DNA of 5,602 nt from Cyanothece sp. UBA12306 (GTDB lineage Bacteria; Cyanobacteriota; Cyanobacteriia; Cyanobacteriales; Microcystaceae): assembly GCA_003448685.1 (NCBI GenBank), contig DLXW01000198.1, positions 4,594 to 10,195 of the forward strand. Direction: 5' to 3'. Below, one piece after another: positions 1 to 5,595 of the stretch (its first letter is position 1; the number at the start of each line of letters is the position of its first letter). Position numbers and translations under genes: made by a program. The notes below the pieces were generated by a model. That model was given only the letters and a program-made list of their open reading frames with translations, did no database searches and had not been told where the DNA came from.

Positions 1-440
1 GCCAAAGCTCGATTTCTACTCTGAAATTCCCCTAAAAAAGGTTGCATAATGTTGCCAGATTCTCCTTGTTTTCTAAACCTTTCTCTGGCTTCGCTCAATT
101 GTACTTGATAGGTTTGGCCGTAGGGAACAGCAGTTTCTAAGGTGTAAGCCATTCGCCGTCCTGCCCAACTAAATTTACCAGGAAGAGGGGGATCAATGAC
201 TAAATTAGTTTCCACACTCTTAGTATCCATGGGGCGATCAAAAGTCAAAATAAAGGCTTGATCTTTGGCCCCAACAGTTTTATTTTCCCAACTAAAATTT
301 CTAACTTTTGGTCCCCTACTCAAAAAACAATTCGTTCCACAGAATGTATCTGTAATCATCAAACCCCCAATAACTATGGTAAAAGCAGATATCAGACCCA
401 AGGAAATTTTGTCTATAGGTGGTAAACTTTTAAGCATCAT
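1..440 (-). CDS. Membrane-anchored Ig-like (SbsA/Big_5-type) domain protein, N-terminal part only
   Basis: This is an open frame of 146 codons running off the left edge of the window, so the C-terminus is missing. I translated it by hand from the minus strand. Residues about 13-30 form one hydrophobic segment after a short N-terminus with two lysines, fitting a signal anchor that leaves the rest outside the cytoplasm. Two cysteines follow at 34 and 38. From about residue 46 the sequence reads like a bacterial Ig-like domain of the SbsA/Big_5 type: FSW near 49-51, the FILTFDRPMD stretch at 63-72 (a typical 'F-x-F-S/D-x-P-M-D' strand), IDPPLPGKFSWAGRRMAY at 82-99, and an aromatic strand around 107-113. 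No enzymatic residues are visible, and function is unknown. The start is one of two adjacent ATG codons (438-440 or 435-437); no Shine-Dalgarno precedes either. It lies 54 bp after the DUF1980 gene on the same strand and may be cotranscribed with it. The domain call is by recognition of the pattern only. Confidence 0.72.
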   Translation of the reverse strand, partial: MMLKSLPPIDKISLGLISAFTIVIGGLMITDTFCGTNCFLSRGPKVRNFSWENKTVGAKDQAFILTFDRPMDTKSVETNLVIDPPLPGKFSWAGRRMAYTLETAVPYGQTYQVQLSEARERFRKQGESGNIMQPFLGEFQSRNRAL

Positions 441-494
441 AAAAGGGAAAAAAGGTGACTACATTTGACTTAATTACTTGTTATTTTATCTTTA

Positions 495-1313
495 TTAATA
501 ACCATAGGGGTCAGATGGTGTGGGAATGGTTTGAATAGATTTGGCTACTAAGACTAATTGTCGTTTTTCAGCCGCATTTTCTGATGTAGTTTTGGGATCA
601 ACCGCCAACGTTCCTGTGGTCATTTCCCCTTCAATTTCTAACCAGGTATCTGGGGGATAGGTATTGCGATCAACTTCTAATCGAACCGGAAGTCCCACTG
701 GATAGGCATCAACTGCACAACAGGTTAGAATAAAGCGACTTAAAAAAATATAATTTTCGGGTAGCAGGGGCGAATGTACGACGAATCCTGTGATTTTTGC
801 TCGTTGTCCCTGATAAGCATCCGGTTCTGGATAAGCATTAATTGTTCGTATCCAGTCAATTAAGGATCTTTCTTCTGGTTTAACGGTTGCTCGAAATTCC
901 TGGGTTTGAGTTTGGGTAACTGGTAATGAGTCAGAAATTCCCCTTTGCAAGGCCATTTGACTATCGAACATAATCGGGGGAATAACAAAACCTGAGATTG
1001 CAGTGATAATCAAGATAGTACTACCCCATCCTGGGGGAAACAAAGTAATATGTTGTACATTTTCCCTATCTTGTGTCGATTTTTTGCGTAATTGTCTGAC
1101 CCATTGTCCAGTTTTGAAAGCAGCTAAAATCAAAAGAATGATACTGGTCACTAGGACTAGCAAAAAATAATTAGGGTGAATCAGTAACTTTAGCTGACCA
1201 CTGACCCAATACTTGAATAATAATGCTCCCCAGGTTAGCAAGGCTAGTATATCTAATCCTGATAACAGAGTTTTCAACTTTCGGGGAAGTCCTAGTCTCG
1301 AAAATAAAGTCAT
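495..1313 (-). CDS. TIGR03943 / DUF1980 (YcgQ-like) membrane protein, partner of the adjacent permease
   Basis: A 272-residue protein of usual length for the TIGR03943/COG3689 family, which is commonly encoded beside a COG0701 permease, as here (39 bp downstream of it). Three hydrophobic segments lie at about 20-37, 47-66 and 97-115. The loop at 67-88 is strongly basic, so by the positive-inside rule the C-terminal domain (about 116-272) should lie on the outer face of the membrane. That domain contains the family's characteristic stretch SRFILTCCAVDAYPVGLPV (192-210) with adjacent cysteines at 198-199, and a WLEIEGE segment (224-230) typical of the small beta-barrel-like half of DUF1980. The family's biochemical role is unknown to me; an accessory role in transport of a soft metal or metalloid is an inference from the partner gene and the paired cysteines. 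The ATG start has no Shine-Dalgarno, in line with its neighbours. No frameshift or truncation is seen. Confidence 0.87.
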   Translation of the reverse strand: MTLFSRLGLPRKLKTLLSGLDILALLTWGALLFKYWVSGQLKLLIHPNYFLLVLVTSIILLILAAFKTGQWVRQLRKKSTQDRENVQHITLFPPGWGSTILIITAISGFVIPPIMFDSQMALQRGISDSLPVTQTQTQEFRATVKPEERSLIDWIRTINAYPEPDAYQGQRAKITGFVVHSPLLPENYIFLSRFILTCCAVDAYPVGLPVRLEVDRNTYPPDTWLEIEGEMTTGTLAVDPKTTSENAAEKRQLVLVAKSIQTIPTPSDPYGY

Positions 1314-1352
1314 GGGTAATTAGCATAACCTCAGAACGTGCCATTGGATTAT

Positions 1353-2390
1353 TTAGAAAAAATAGCTATGACACAAGGCTAAGATAAACGTCAATTGAGC
1401 CACTAATGCAAATAGATAGATAATCATTCTAGGTTTAAAAATCGAAAGCATCAAGCCAATGGCTTTAATGTCAATCATAGGACCAAACACCAGAAACGCT
1501 AGTAAGGAACTGGTGGTAAAGGTGGATGCAAAGGACAACGCAAAAAAAGAATCCACTGTGGAACAGATGGACACAACGGCGGCTAATAGCATCATAGCAA
1601 GGATAGAACTGATTGTTCCTTGCCCCAAATTCAGCACAATTTCACGGGGAACAAAAACTTGTAAACCGGCGGCGATCGCGCTACCAAAAATCAACATTCC
1701 GCCCAATTCACGTAATTCTTGGATTACATTTTCCACAAATAATCCTAGACGTTGATTAAAGTCTGGAGTTCCCATTCTTCCTAGAGCTATGGTTGAATTG
1801 GCTAAACTTTCCATCGATAGGGGGTTACCTGGTTTATCTAGTAAAAAAGTTCCTGACTGTAACAGCATTGAGCCATCTTGAGGGGAATTTTGGGGAGTAA
1901 CACGAATAAATTTGGCTTGATTACGAATTATGGCTACTCTTTGGGCTAAAAAAGGTTGTAGTAAGGGACGGGGATCTTTTTGAACACTGAAGATACAACC
2001 CATGATTACAGCAATCATTAAGGAAAAGATGACGCGAAAGATGATTATTTCAGGTTGATCGCGAAAAGCAACCCAGGTTGACCAAATTACTATAGGATTG
2101 ATAGTGGGAGCAGCTAGTAAAAATCCGATGGCGGCTGAGGTGGGGAGTCCCTGCATTAAGAATCTTCTGGCTACGGGTACGTTACCGCATTCGCACACGG
2201 GAAAGAGAAACCCGATACAACTCCCCGCTAAAGCTCCCAAAAAGGGATTTTGGGGTAAGGTTTTGATCAATTTTCCTTCATCGATGAACAGCAATAGAGC
2301 GCTCGATAATAATACCCCTAGTAGTAGAAAAGGAAATGCTTCTACCAGCAGGCTGAGAAATAAGGTAAAGGCGTTGTTCAGTTGATTCAT
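1353..2390 (-). CDS. Permease of the YraQ / ArsP-type family (PF03773, COG0701)
   Basis: A 345-residue polytopic inner-membrane protein built as two hydrophobic halves joined by a hydrophilic segment at roughly 137-215, which probably faces the cytoplasm. The first half (about 1-136) carries the family hallmark PVCECGNVPVARRF at 64-77, then LLAAPTINPIVIWSTW (91-106). The second half (about 230-345) carries SICSTVDSFFALSFASTF (274-291), followed by a GPMIDIKAI motif (303-311). The paired motifs place cysteines (66, 68, 276) and an acidic residue (Glu67, Asp280) in equivalent sites in the two halves. Members of PF03773 include ArsP, an organoarsenical exporter, but most are uncharacterised, so the substrate here is not known. 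It is first in a same-strand group with the DUF1980 protein, its normal partner. The ATG start lacks a Shine-Dalgarno. A candidate promoter lies about 55 bp upstream. The family call is firm; the substrate is open. Confidence 0.9.
   Translation of the reverse strand: MNQLNNAFTLFLSLLVEAFPFLLLGVLLSSALLLFIDEGKLIKTLPQNPFLGALAGSCIGFLFPVCECGNVPVARRFLMQGLPTSAAIGFLLAAPTINPIVIWSTWVAFRDQPEIIIFRVIFSLMIAVIMGCIFSVQKDPRPLLQPFLAQRVAIIRNQAKFIRVTPQNSPQDGSMLLQSGTFLLDKPGNPLSMESLANSTIALGRMGTPDFNQRLGLFVENVIQELRELGGMLIFGSAIAAGLQVFVPREIVLNLGQGTISSILAMMLLAAVVSICSTVDSFFALSFASTFTTSSLLAFLVFGPMIDIKAIGLMLSIFKPRMIIYLFALVAQLTFILALCHSYFF
1672..1679. repeat. HIP1 octamer GCGATCGC
   Basis: Exact copy of the palindromic HIP1 octamer, which is highly over-represented in many cyanobacterial genomes. 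It sits inside the permease coding sequence. It is used here as taxonomic evidence, not as a functional site. Confidence 0.8.
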
Positions 2391-2402
2391 TATTAATGTT
2401 TC

Positions 2403-2413
2403 AAGGATTCCTT
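2403..2413. promoter_or_regulatory. Short palindrome AAGGA-T-TCCTT in the permease leader
   Basis: A perfect 5+1+5 palindrome lies 13 bp before the permease start codon. It can be extended to TCAAGGA / TCCTTTGA if one unpaired base is allowed. The one-base centre rules out an RNA hairpin of normal geometry, so if it matters it would be as a DNA operator for a dimeric regulator. No regulator gene is present in the window and the site matches no consensus I know; it may be chance. Confidence 0.2.
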
Positions 2414-2443
2414 TGAGTTTAACCTATCTTAAACTTACAGCTT

Positions 2444-2473
2444 TAATCATATTACATTGACGAGAAACCTCAG
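2444..2473 (-). promoter_or_regulatory. Candidate promoter of the permease operon with overlapping dyad
   Basis: Read on the minus strand there is a good -10 hexamer TATGAT (2446-2451) with a poor -35 candidate CTGAGG (2468-2473) 16 bp upstream. The predicted transcript would start near 2439 and have a leader of about 50 nt. The -10 box lies inside a dyad, TAAT-cat-ATTA on the plus strand (2444-2454). The gap of 126 bp between cobL and the permease gene, the largest between genes here, fits a new transcription start. The assignment rests on hexamer matching in AT-rich DNA and is tentative. Confidence 0.3.
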
Positions 2474-2516
2474 TATTTTGCTCCTAAACAAGGTGTTATC
2501 TTAAGAATTGAAATTG

Positions 2517-3773
2517 TCAAAACCTTGATAAATTGTTTGGTATCGCTTTAATTAGCATGACTGGATTTAAAGGGGAAAGACGGGTTAAATCACTGACTAA
2601 TACTGAACGAGAGATGTGTACTTCTAATATTTGATAATTCCAGTTATTTACCTTAAACCAATCTAAAGCAATGGCTAAATTCTCTAAGGTTGCTAAAGCT
2701 ATTACTATAATGCCATCTTTTCTCAATTTCTCTTTACATATCTCCAAAATAGCAGTAATATTTCCTCCACTTCCTCCGATAAATATTCGCTCTGGTTGGG
2801 GTAAATCCTTTAAAATATCAGGTGCTTTTCCTGATATTGGAATAATATTATCTACTTGAAAGCGTTGGCAATTTTTCTTGATTAATGTAATCCCTATTGC
2901 TGTTTTTTCTATAGCATAAATACGAGAATTGGGAGACAATCTAGCAATTTCTATAGATACAGAACCTGTCCCTGCTCCAATATCCCAAATAGTTTGTTGT
3001 TTTTGTAATGCTAATTCTCCTAAAATGGTTAATCTTATTTCCCGTTTAGTAATTAATCCTGGACGATCATGAAAAGTCCAAAATAAATGATCTGGCAACC
3101 CAAATAAAGGTAAACTATTAGGCTCTATTTTTGTCAATTTTTCTAAATTATTTCGCAATACAATAAGAATATTTAATGTAGTAAAATCCTTGTTTAATGC
3201 TAAACTTTTAGGGGGAAAATAACTGATTTTTTCACTCAAATCTCCTAAATTTTCACATAACCAAAACTCATAATGAAAGGATAAATCTAAACTTAAATAA
3301 AGAGCAGCGATCACGGATGGATTATTATTTTCATCTGTTAAAATAGCTATTTTGTCAACTCCTTGTTTTAACAAAGGGATTAATTCATCTACATTTCGGC
3401 CGTGAACACTAATTATTTTAGCATCTTGCCAAGGTATTTTGAGACTATTAAAAGCTAATTGAATACAACTAAGATGGGGATAAAATTCTAATTCATCTTT
3501 GGAAAAATTTTCTAATAATAATCTTCCTAGTCCAAAAAATAAAGGGTCTCCGCTAACTAAAACAACAATACTTTTACCTGTTTTATGATGAATATTAATT
3601 TTTTCAATTGCTTCAATTAACTTACCTAAAACTAATTTTTTATGATCCTGATCGGGGAAATAACTTAAATGTCTTTTACTTCCTACTATTAAATCTGATT
3701 TTTCAACAATTGCTCTAACTTTTTCCGTTAGTCCTATAGCACCATCTAACCCAATTCCTACAACTTTAATCAT
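2517..3773 (-). CDS. cobL: Bifunctional CbiE-CbiT: (cobalt-)precorrin C5,C15-methyltransferase / C12-decarboxylase
   Basis: A 418-residue fusion of two SAM-dependent enzymes, also called cbiET, acting in the cytoplasm late in corrin ring synthesis. CbiT methylates C15 and removes the C12 acetate carboxyl; CbiE methylates C5; together they yield (cobalt-)precorrin-8. The CbiE half (about 1-207) shows the tetrapyrrole-methylase features VVGIGLDG (4-11), LIVGSKRHL (28-36), VSGDPLFFGLG (73-83) and SVHGR (122-126). The CbiT half (about 222-415) shows GLPDHLF (225-231), RPGLITKREIR (237-247), the Rossmann SAM motif WDIGAGTGSVSIEIA (263-277), an acidic residue at Glu289 after the second strand, FIGGSGGN (331-338) and a C-terminal NPVMLI (413-418 region). 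Length and domain order match the CobL family, so it looks intact. It begins 23 bp after cobH on the same strand, in keeping with cotranscription. The stretch is notably AT-rich compared with the permease genes downstream. Confidence 0.95.
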   Translation of the reverse strand: MIKVVGIGLDGAIGLTEKVRAIVEKSDLIVGSKRHLSYFPDQDHKKLVLGKLIEAIEKINIHHKTGKSIVVLVSGDPLFFGLGRLLLENFSKDELEFYPHLSCIQLAFNSLKIPWQDAKIISVHGRNVDELIPLLKQGVDKIAILTDENNNPSVIAALYLSLDLSFHYEFWLCENLGDLSEKISYFPPKSLALNKDFTTLNILIVLRNNLEKLTKIEPNSLPLFGLPDHLFWTFHDRPGLITKREIRLTILGELALQKQQTIWDIGAGTGSVSIEIARLSPNSRIYAIEKTAIGITLIKKNCQRFQVDNIIPISGKAPDILKDLPQPERIFIGGSGGNITAILEICKEKLRKDGIIVIALATLENLAIALDWFKVNNWNYQILEVHISRSVLVSDLTRLSPLNPVMLIKAIPNNLSRF

Positions 3774-3796
3774 AATTAATTATTAATTTTCTGCTA

Positions 3797-4399
3797 TTAA
3801 CTATCCCAAGCTAATACTAATAACGCATTCAAAATAGACGAAGCAACAGCAGAACCTCCTTTACGTCCTTCAACACGAATTTGAGGTACATCAATTTGAG
3901 CTAATATTTGTTTTGATTCTACTACAGAAACAAACCCCACAGGAACTCCAATAATTAGACTAGGTTTGATCTTGACCTTAGATATCTCTTGACATAATGC
4001 AAGTAACGCAGTGGGTGCATTACCAATAACATAAATTGCTTCGGGATATTGCTGAAAACATTTTAATAGTCCAGTTTCTGTACGCGTTTTTCCAGGTAGA
4101 GGGGTAGCTACTTGTTCTACAGCAGCAATTACAGGATTATTAAAGGTTTTCTTGACTAAAGTATTAATTCCCTGTTTAACCATAGTAACATCAGTAATAA
4201 TTGGTGTTTTATTCTGAAGCGAATTAATACCATTGCTAATAGCATGGGGACTAAAAGTAAGCAAATTTATAAAATCGAAATCTGCTGTAGCATGAATGAC
4301 ACGACGCGCGATCGCATATTCTAATTTATTTAGATTATGATTGCCAATTTCTTGATCTATAATAGCAAAACTTTGTTCTAAAATCGGATGATTAAGCAT
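3797..4399 (-). CDS. cobH: Precorrin-8X methylmutase (cobalt-precorrin-8 methylmutase)
   Basis: A 200-residue cytoplasmic enzyme (CobH/CbiC family, usually about 205-215 residues) that moves the methyl group from C11 to C12 of (cobalt-)precorrin-8, giving hydrogenobyrinic or cobyrinic acid. It acts on the product of the gene immediately downstream. Visible family motifs are SFAIID (10-15), EYAIARRVIHATADFDF (27-43) with the conserved histidine at 36 expected to take part in catalysis, ITDVTMVKQGI (68-78), RTETG (106-110), IGNAPTALLAL (125-135), GVPVGFVSVVESK (151-163) and RKGGSAVASSILNAL (179-193). All major motifs are present, so it should be active. The ATG start at 4397-4399 gives the normal N-terminus. 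There is no Shine-Dalgarno; a TATAAT (4405-4410) lies only 5 bp before the ATG without a -35, so I do not call a promoter. Cotranscription from the UPF0104 gene 61 bp upstream is possible. A cyanobacterial host would normally use the early-cobalt route. Confidence 0.95.
   Translation of the reverse strand: MLNHPILEQSFAIIDQEIGNHNLNKLEYAIARRVIHATADFDFINLLTFSPHAISNGINSLQNKTPIITDVTMVKQGINTLVKKTFNNPVIAAVEQVATPLPGKTRTETGLLKCFQQYPEAIYVIGNAPTALLALCQEISKVKIKPSLIIGVPVGFVSVVESKQILAQIDVPQIRVEGRKGGSAVASSILNALLVLAWDS
4308..4315. repeat. HIP1 octamer GCGATCGC
   Basis: Second exact HIP1 octamer in the window, inside cobH, where it falls over the codons for the conserved AIARR segment. It supports the cyanobacterial origin of the AT-rich cob block as well as of the permease block. 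Confidence 0.8.
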
Positions 4400-4460
4400 T
4401 GATTATTATAATATTAATACTGTTAGTTGCGGGAAATACTATAGCTTGTCCCAGGTAAGA

Positions 4461-5411
4461 TTATGTAAAAGAACTCTTTGTATTATCTATCAAACAACCT
4501 AATTCATATTTACCTAATAAAATCACCGCAACTGTTAAAGGTATAAAATAATAAATACCACGATAAATCAAAAAAGTTCCTAATAGTTTTTCTGATGAAA
4601 TAGATGAAGCAAGTAACAATAACATTACTGTTTCAAATACTCCTAAACCTCCAGGTATATTACTGACTAATCCAGCAACTTGTGCTAACAAATAAATACC
4701 AAAAAAAGCAGTATAGGATATAGTAATTGAATCTTGAAGCAGCACATAAAAAACTCCTGCTGCTAAACACCAATCTAAAGAAGAAACTAATAATTGTCCA
4801 AGGGCAATTTTCAATGGAAGCTGTGGTAATACTAATTTACCAAGTTTTAAGGGGGGTCCAATAACTGTTACTAACAAATATCCAAGAATTATCAGCAAAA
4901 ATAGATATCCTAAAGGTCGAACTGAGGCAAAAGGTAAATCTATTAAATTCGGAATAGCTAGAGGTTCTTTGAGGAACAGAATTCCTCCTACTACAAACAT
5001 TCCTAAGCAAAAAGTAAAATTACAAAATGCTGCAATTTTAGCAATAGAAAGTGTTGGCAAACCCCAAGCAGAATAAAAACGATAACGAATCATACTACTG
5101 CTTAAAATAGCTAAACCAACGTTATTACTAATACCAGAACAAATGATTCCTACTAACGCCATTTTAGGATAAGAAAGCAAATGACCAACATAAGCAACTC
5201 CTAAGATATCATATCCGGTCATGATCATATAGTTTATGGTCATTAAAGCAATAGCCGTCAAAATATTAAGCCGTGAAATAGCCAAAAGACTACTCCAAAT
5301 ATCTTCAGCTTGATATTGATGAAGAGTTTGTCCAATTGTCCATAAAGATAAGGAAAAAATAGCTAAACTAGATAAGGGGGGGATAACTCGAGTTAGAATT
5401 TTTTTAACCAT
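4461..5411 (-). CDS. UPF0104 / lysylphosphatidylglycerol synthase transmembrane-region protein (MprF flippase-like domain only)
   Basis: A 316-residue integral membrane protein with about eight or nine hydrophobic segments (approximately 10-30, 47-70, 84-105, 122-147, 164-190, 200-226, 230-250, 255-275, 279-300). It resembles the N-terminal flippase-like half of MprF. Supporting motifs are SGISNNVGLA (92-101) followed by SSSMIRYRFYSAWG (104-117), the hallmark SNIPGGLGVFE (250-260), and YRGIYYFIPL (283-292). The soluble C-terminal aminoacyl-transferase domain of full MprF is absent: the frame ends normally soon after the last membrane segment, as in the free-standing UPF0104 proteins. It therefore should not by itself make lysyl-phosphatidylglycerol; a role in moving a lipid or related amphiphile across the membrane is an inference from the family. 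It is first in the minus-strand series and sits 61 bp upstream of cobH, but no functional link to cobalamin is evident. The start has no Shine-Dalgarno. Confidence 0.88.
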   Translation of the reverse strand: MVKKILTRVIPPLSSLAIFSLSLWTIGQTLHQYQAEDIWSSLLAISRLNILTAIALMTINYMIMTGYDILGVAYVGHLLSYPKMALVGIICSGISNNVGLAILSSSMIRYRFYSAWGLPTLSIAKIAAFCNFTFCLGMFVVGGILFLKEPLAIPNLIDLPFASVRPLGYLFLLIILGYLLVTVIGPPLKLGKLVLPQLPLKIALGQLLVSSLDWCLAAGVFYVLLQDSITISYTAFFGIYLLAQVAGLVSNIPGGLGVFETVMLLLLASSISSEKLLGTFLIYRGIYYFIPLTVAVILLGKYELGCLIDNTKSSFT

Positions 5412-5470
5412 GGGAAGAGTAAGAAATAAAGAGTTAAGAACTTATCAAATCGGAAATTAAATTATTTACT

Positions 5471-5484
5471 GTATTGTTTGTTAC
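5471..5484. promoter_or_regulatory. NtcA-like site GTA-N8-TAC upstream of the UPF0104 gene
   Basis: The 14-bp stretch matches the core of the cyanobacterial nitrogen regulator NtcA exactly (GTA, eight bases, TAC). It lies 59 bp before the UPF0104 start codon. On the minus strand a TAN3T-type -10 (TAAGTT, 5439-5444) follows after 26 bp, a little longer than the usual 20-24 bp. The consensus is short and AT-rich DNA produces it by chance, so this is a weak candidate. A plus-strand gene beyond the window edge could also be the target. Confidence 0.28.
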
Positions 5485-5502
5485 TTTTTTAAAAGATTTG
5501 TC

Positions 5503-5556
5503 CTAAATCTAAAGTTTATTTAGTCTCGACAAAAACTTGTAAATATCTCGACAAGT
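5503..5556. repeat. Two adjacent small dyads in the non-coding end region
   Basis: Two inverted repeats lie in tandem: CTAAAT (5503-5508) with ATTTAG (5518-5523), nine bases apart, and ACTTGT (5535-5540) with ACAAGT (5551-5556), ten bases apart. Each has 6-bp perfect arms. They are AT-rich and are not followed by a clean U-tract on either strand, so they do not look like intrinsic terminators. Function is not apparent. Confidence 0.3.
5524..5554. repeat. 9-bp direct repeat TCTCGACAA, 22-bp period
   Basis: Two exact copies of TCTCGACAA are at 5524-5532 and 5546-5554. The start-to-start distance of 22 bp is about two helical turns, so both copies would face the same side of the DNA. The copies contain one of the few CG dinucleotides in an otherwise AT-rich non-coding stretch. 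A regulator binding site is conceivable, but no known consensus is recognised. Confidence 0.4.
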
Positions 5557-5580
5557 ATTTCTGAAGAACTAGGGTTTAAC

Positions 5581-5595
5581 GAAGTCAGAAGTCAG
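5581..5595. repeat. Heptamer tandem repeat GAAGTCA, about 2.1 copies
   Basis: Two consecutive GAAGTCA units plus one base stand at the right edge. Short tandem heptamers of this sort are common in non-coding DNA of many cyanobacteria. With only two copies the call is modest, and the array may be longer on other loci. Confidence 0.45.

Noticed and set aside
265..468. Plus-strand open frame of 67 codons
   Set aside because: It lies opposite the recognisable Ig-like coding sequence, has low complexity and no family resemblance; a shadow frame.
465..498. TTGACT resembling a -35 box on the plus strand
   Set aside because: No -10 hexamer follows at 16-18 bp, and the plus strand has no gene downstream of it.
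1459..1755. Plus-strand open frame of 98 codons
   Set aside because: It is antisense to the conserved C-terminal half of the permease, including its Cys motif, and resembles no family.
2098..2385. Plus-strand open frame of 95 codons
   Set aside because: It is antisense to the conserved N-terminal half of the permease; a by-product of that gene's codon pattern.
2391..2516. Possible intrinsic terminator after cobL
   Set aside because: No GC-rich stem followed by a T-run was found on the minus strand; the only palindromes there have centres too short for a hairpin or are AT-only.
2671..2859. Plus-strand open frame of 62 codons
   Set aside because: It is antisense to the CbiT domain of cobL and has no recognisable features.
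4405..4410. TATAAT on the minus strand just before cobH
   Set aside because: It ends 5 bp from the start codon and no -35-like hexamer stands at 15-18 bp upstream. The surroundings are nearly pure A/T, so the match is expected by chance, though a leaderless start cannot be excluded.
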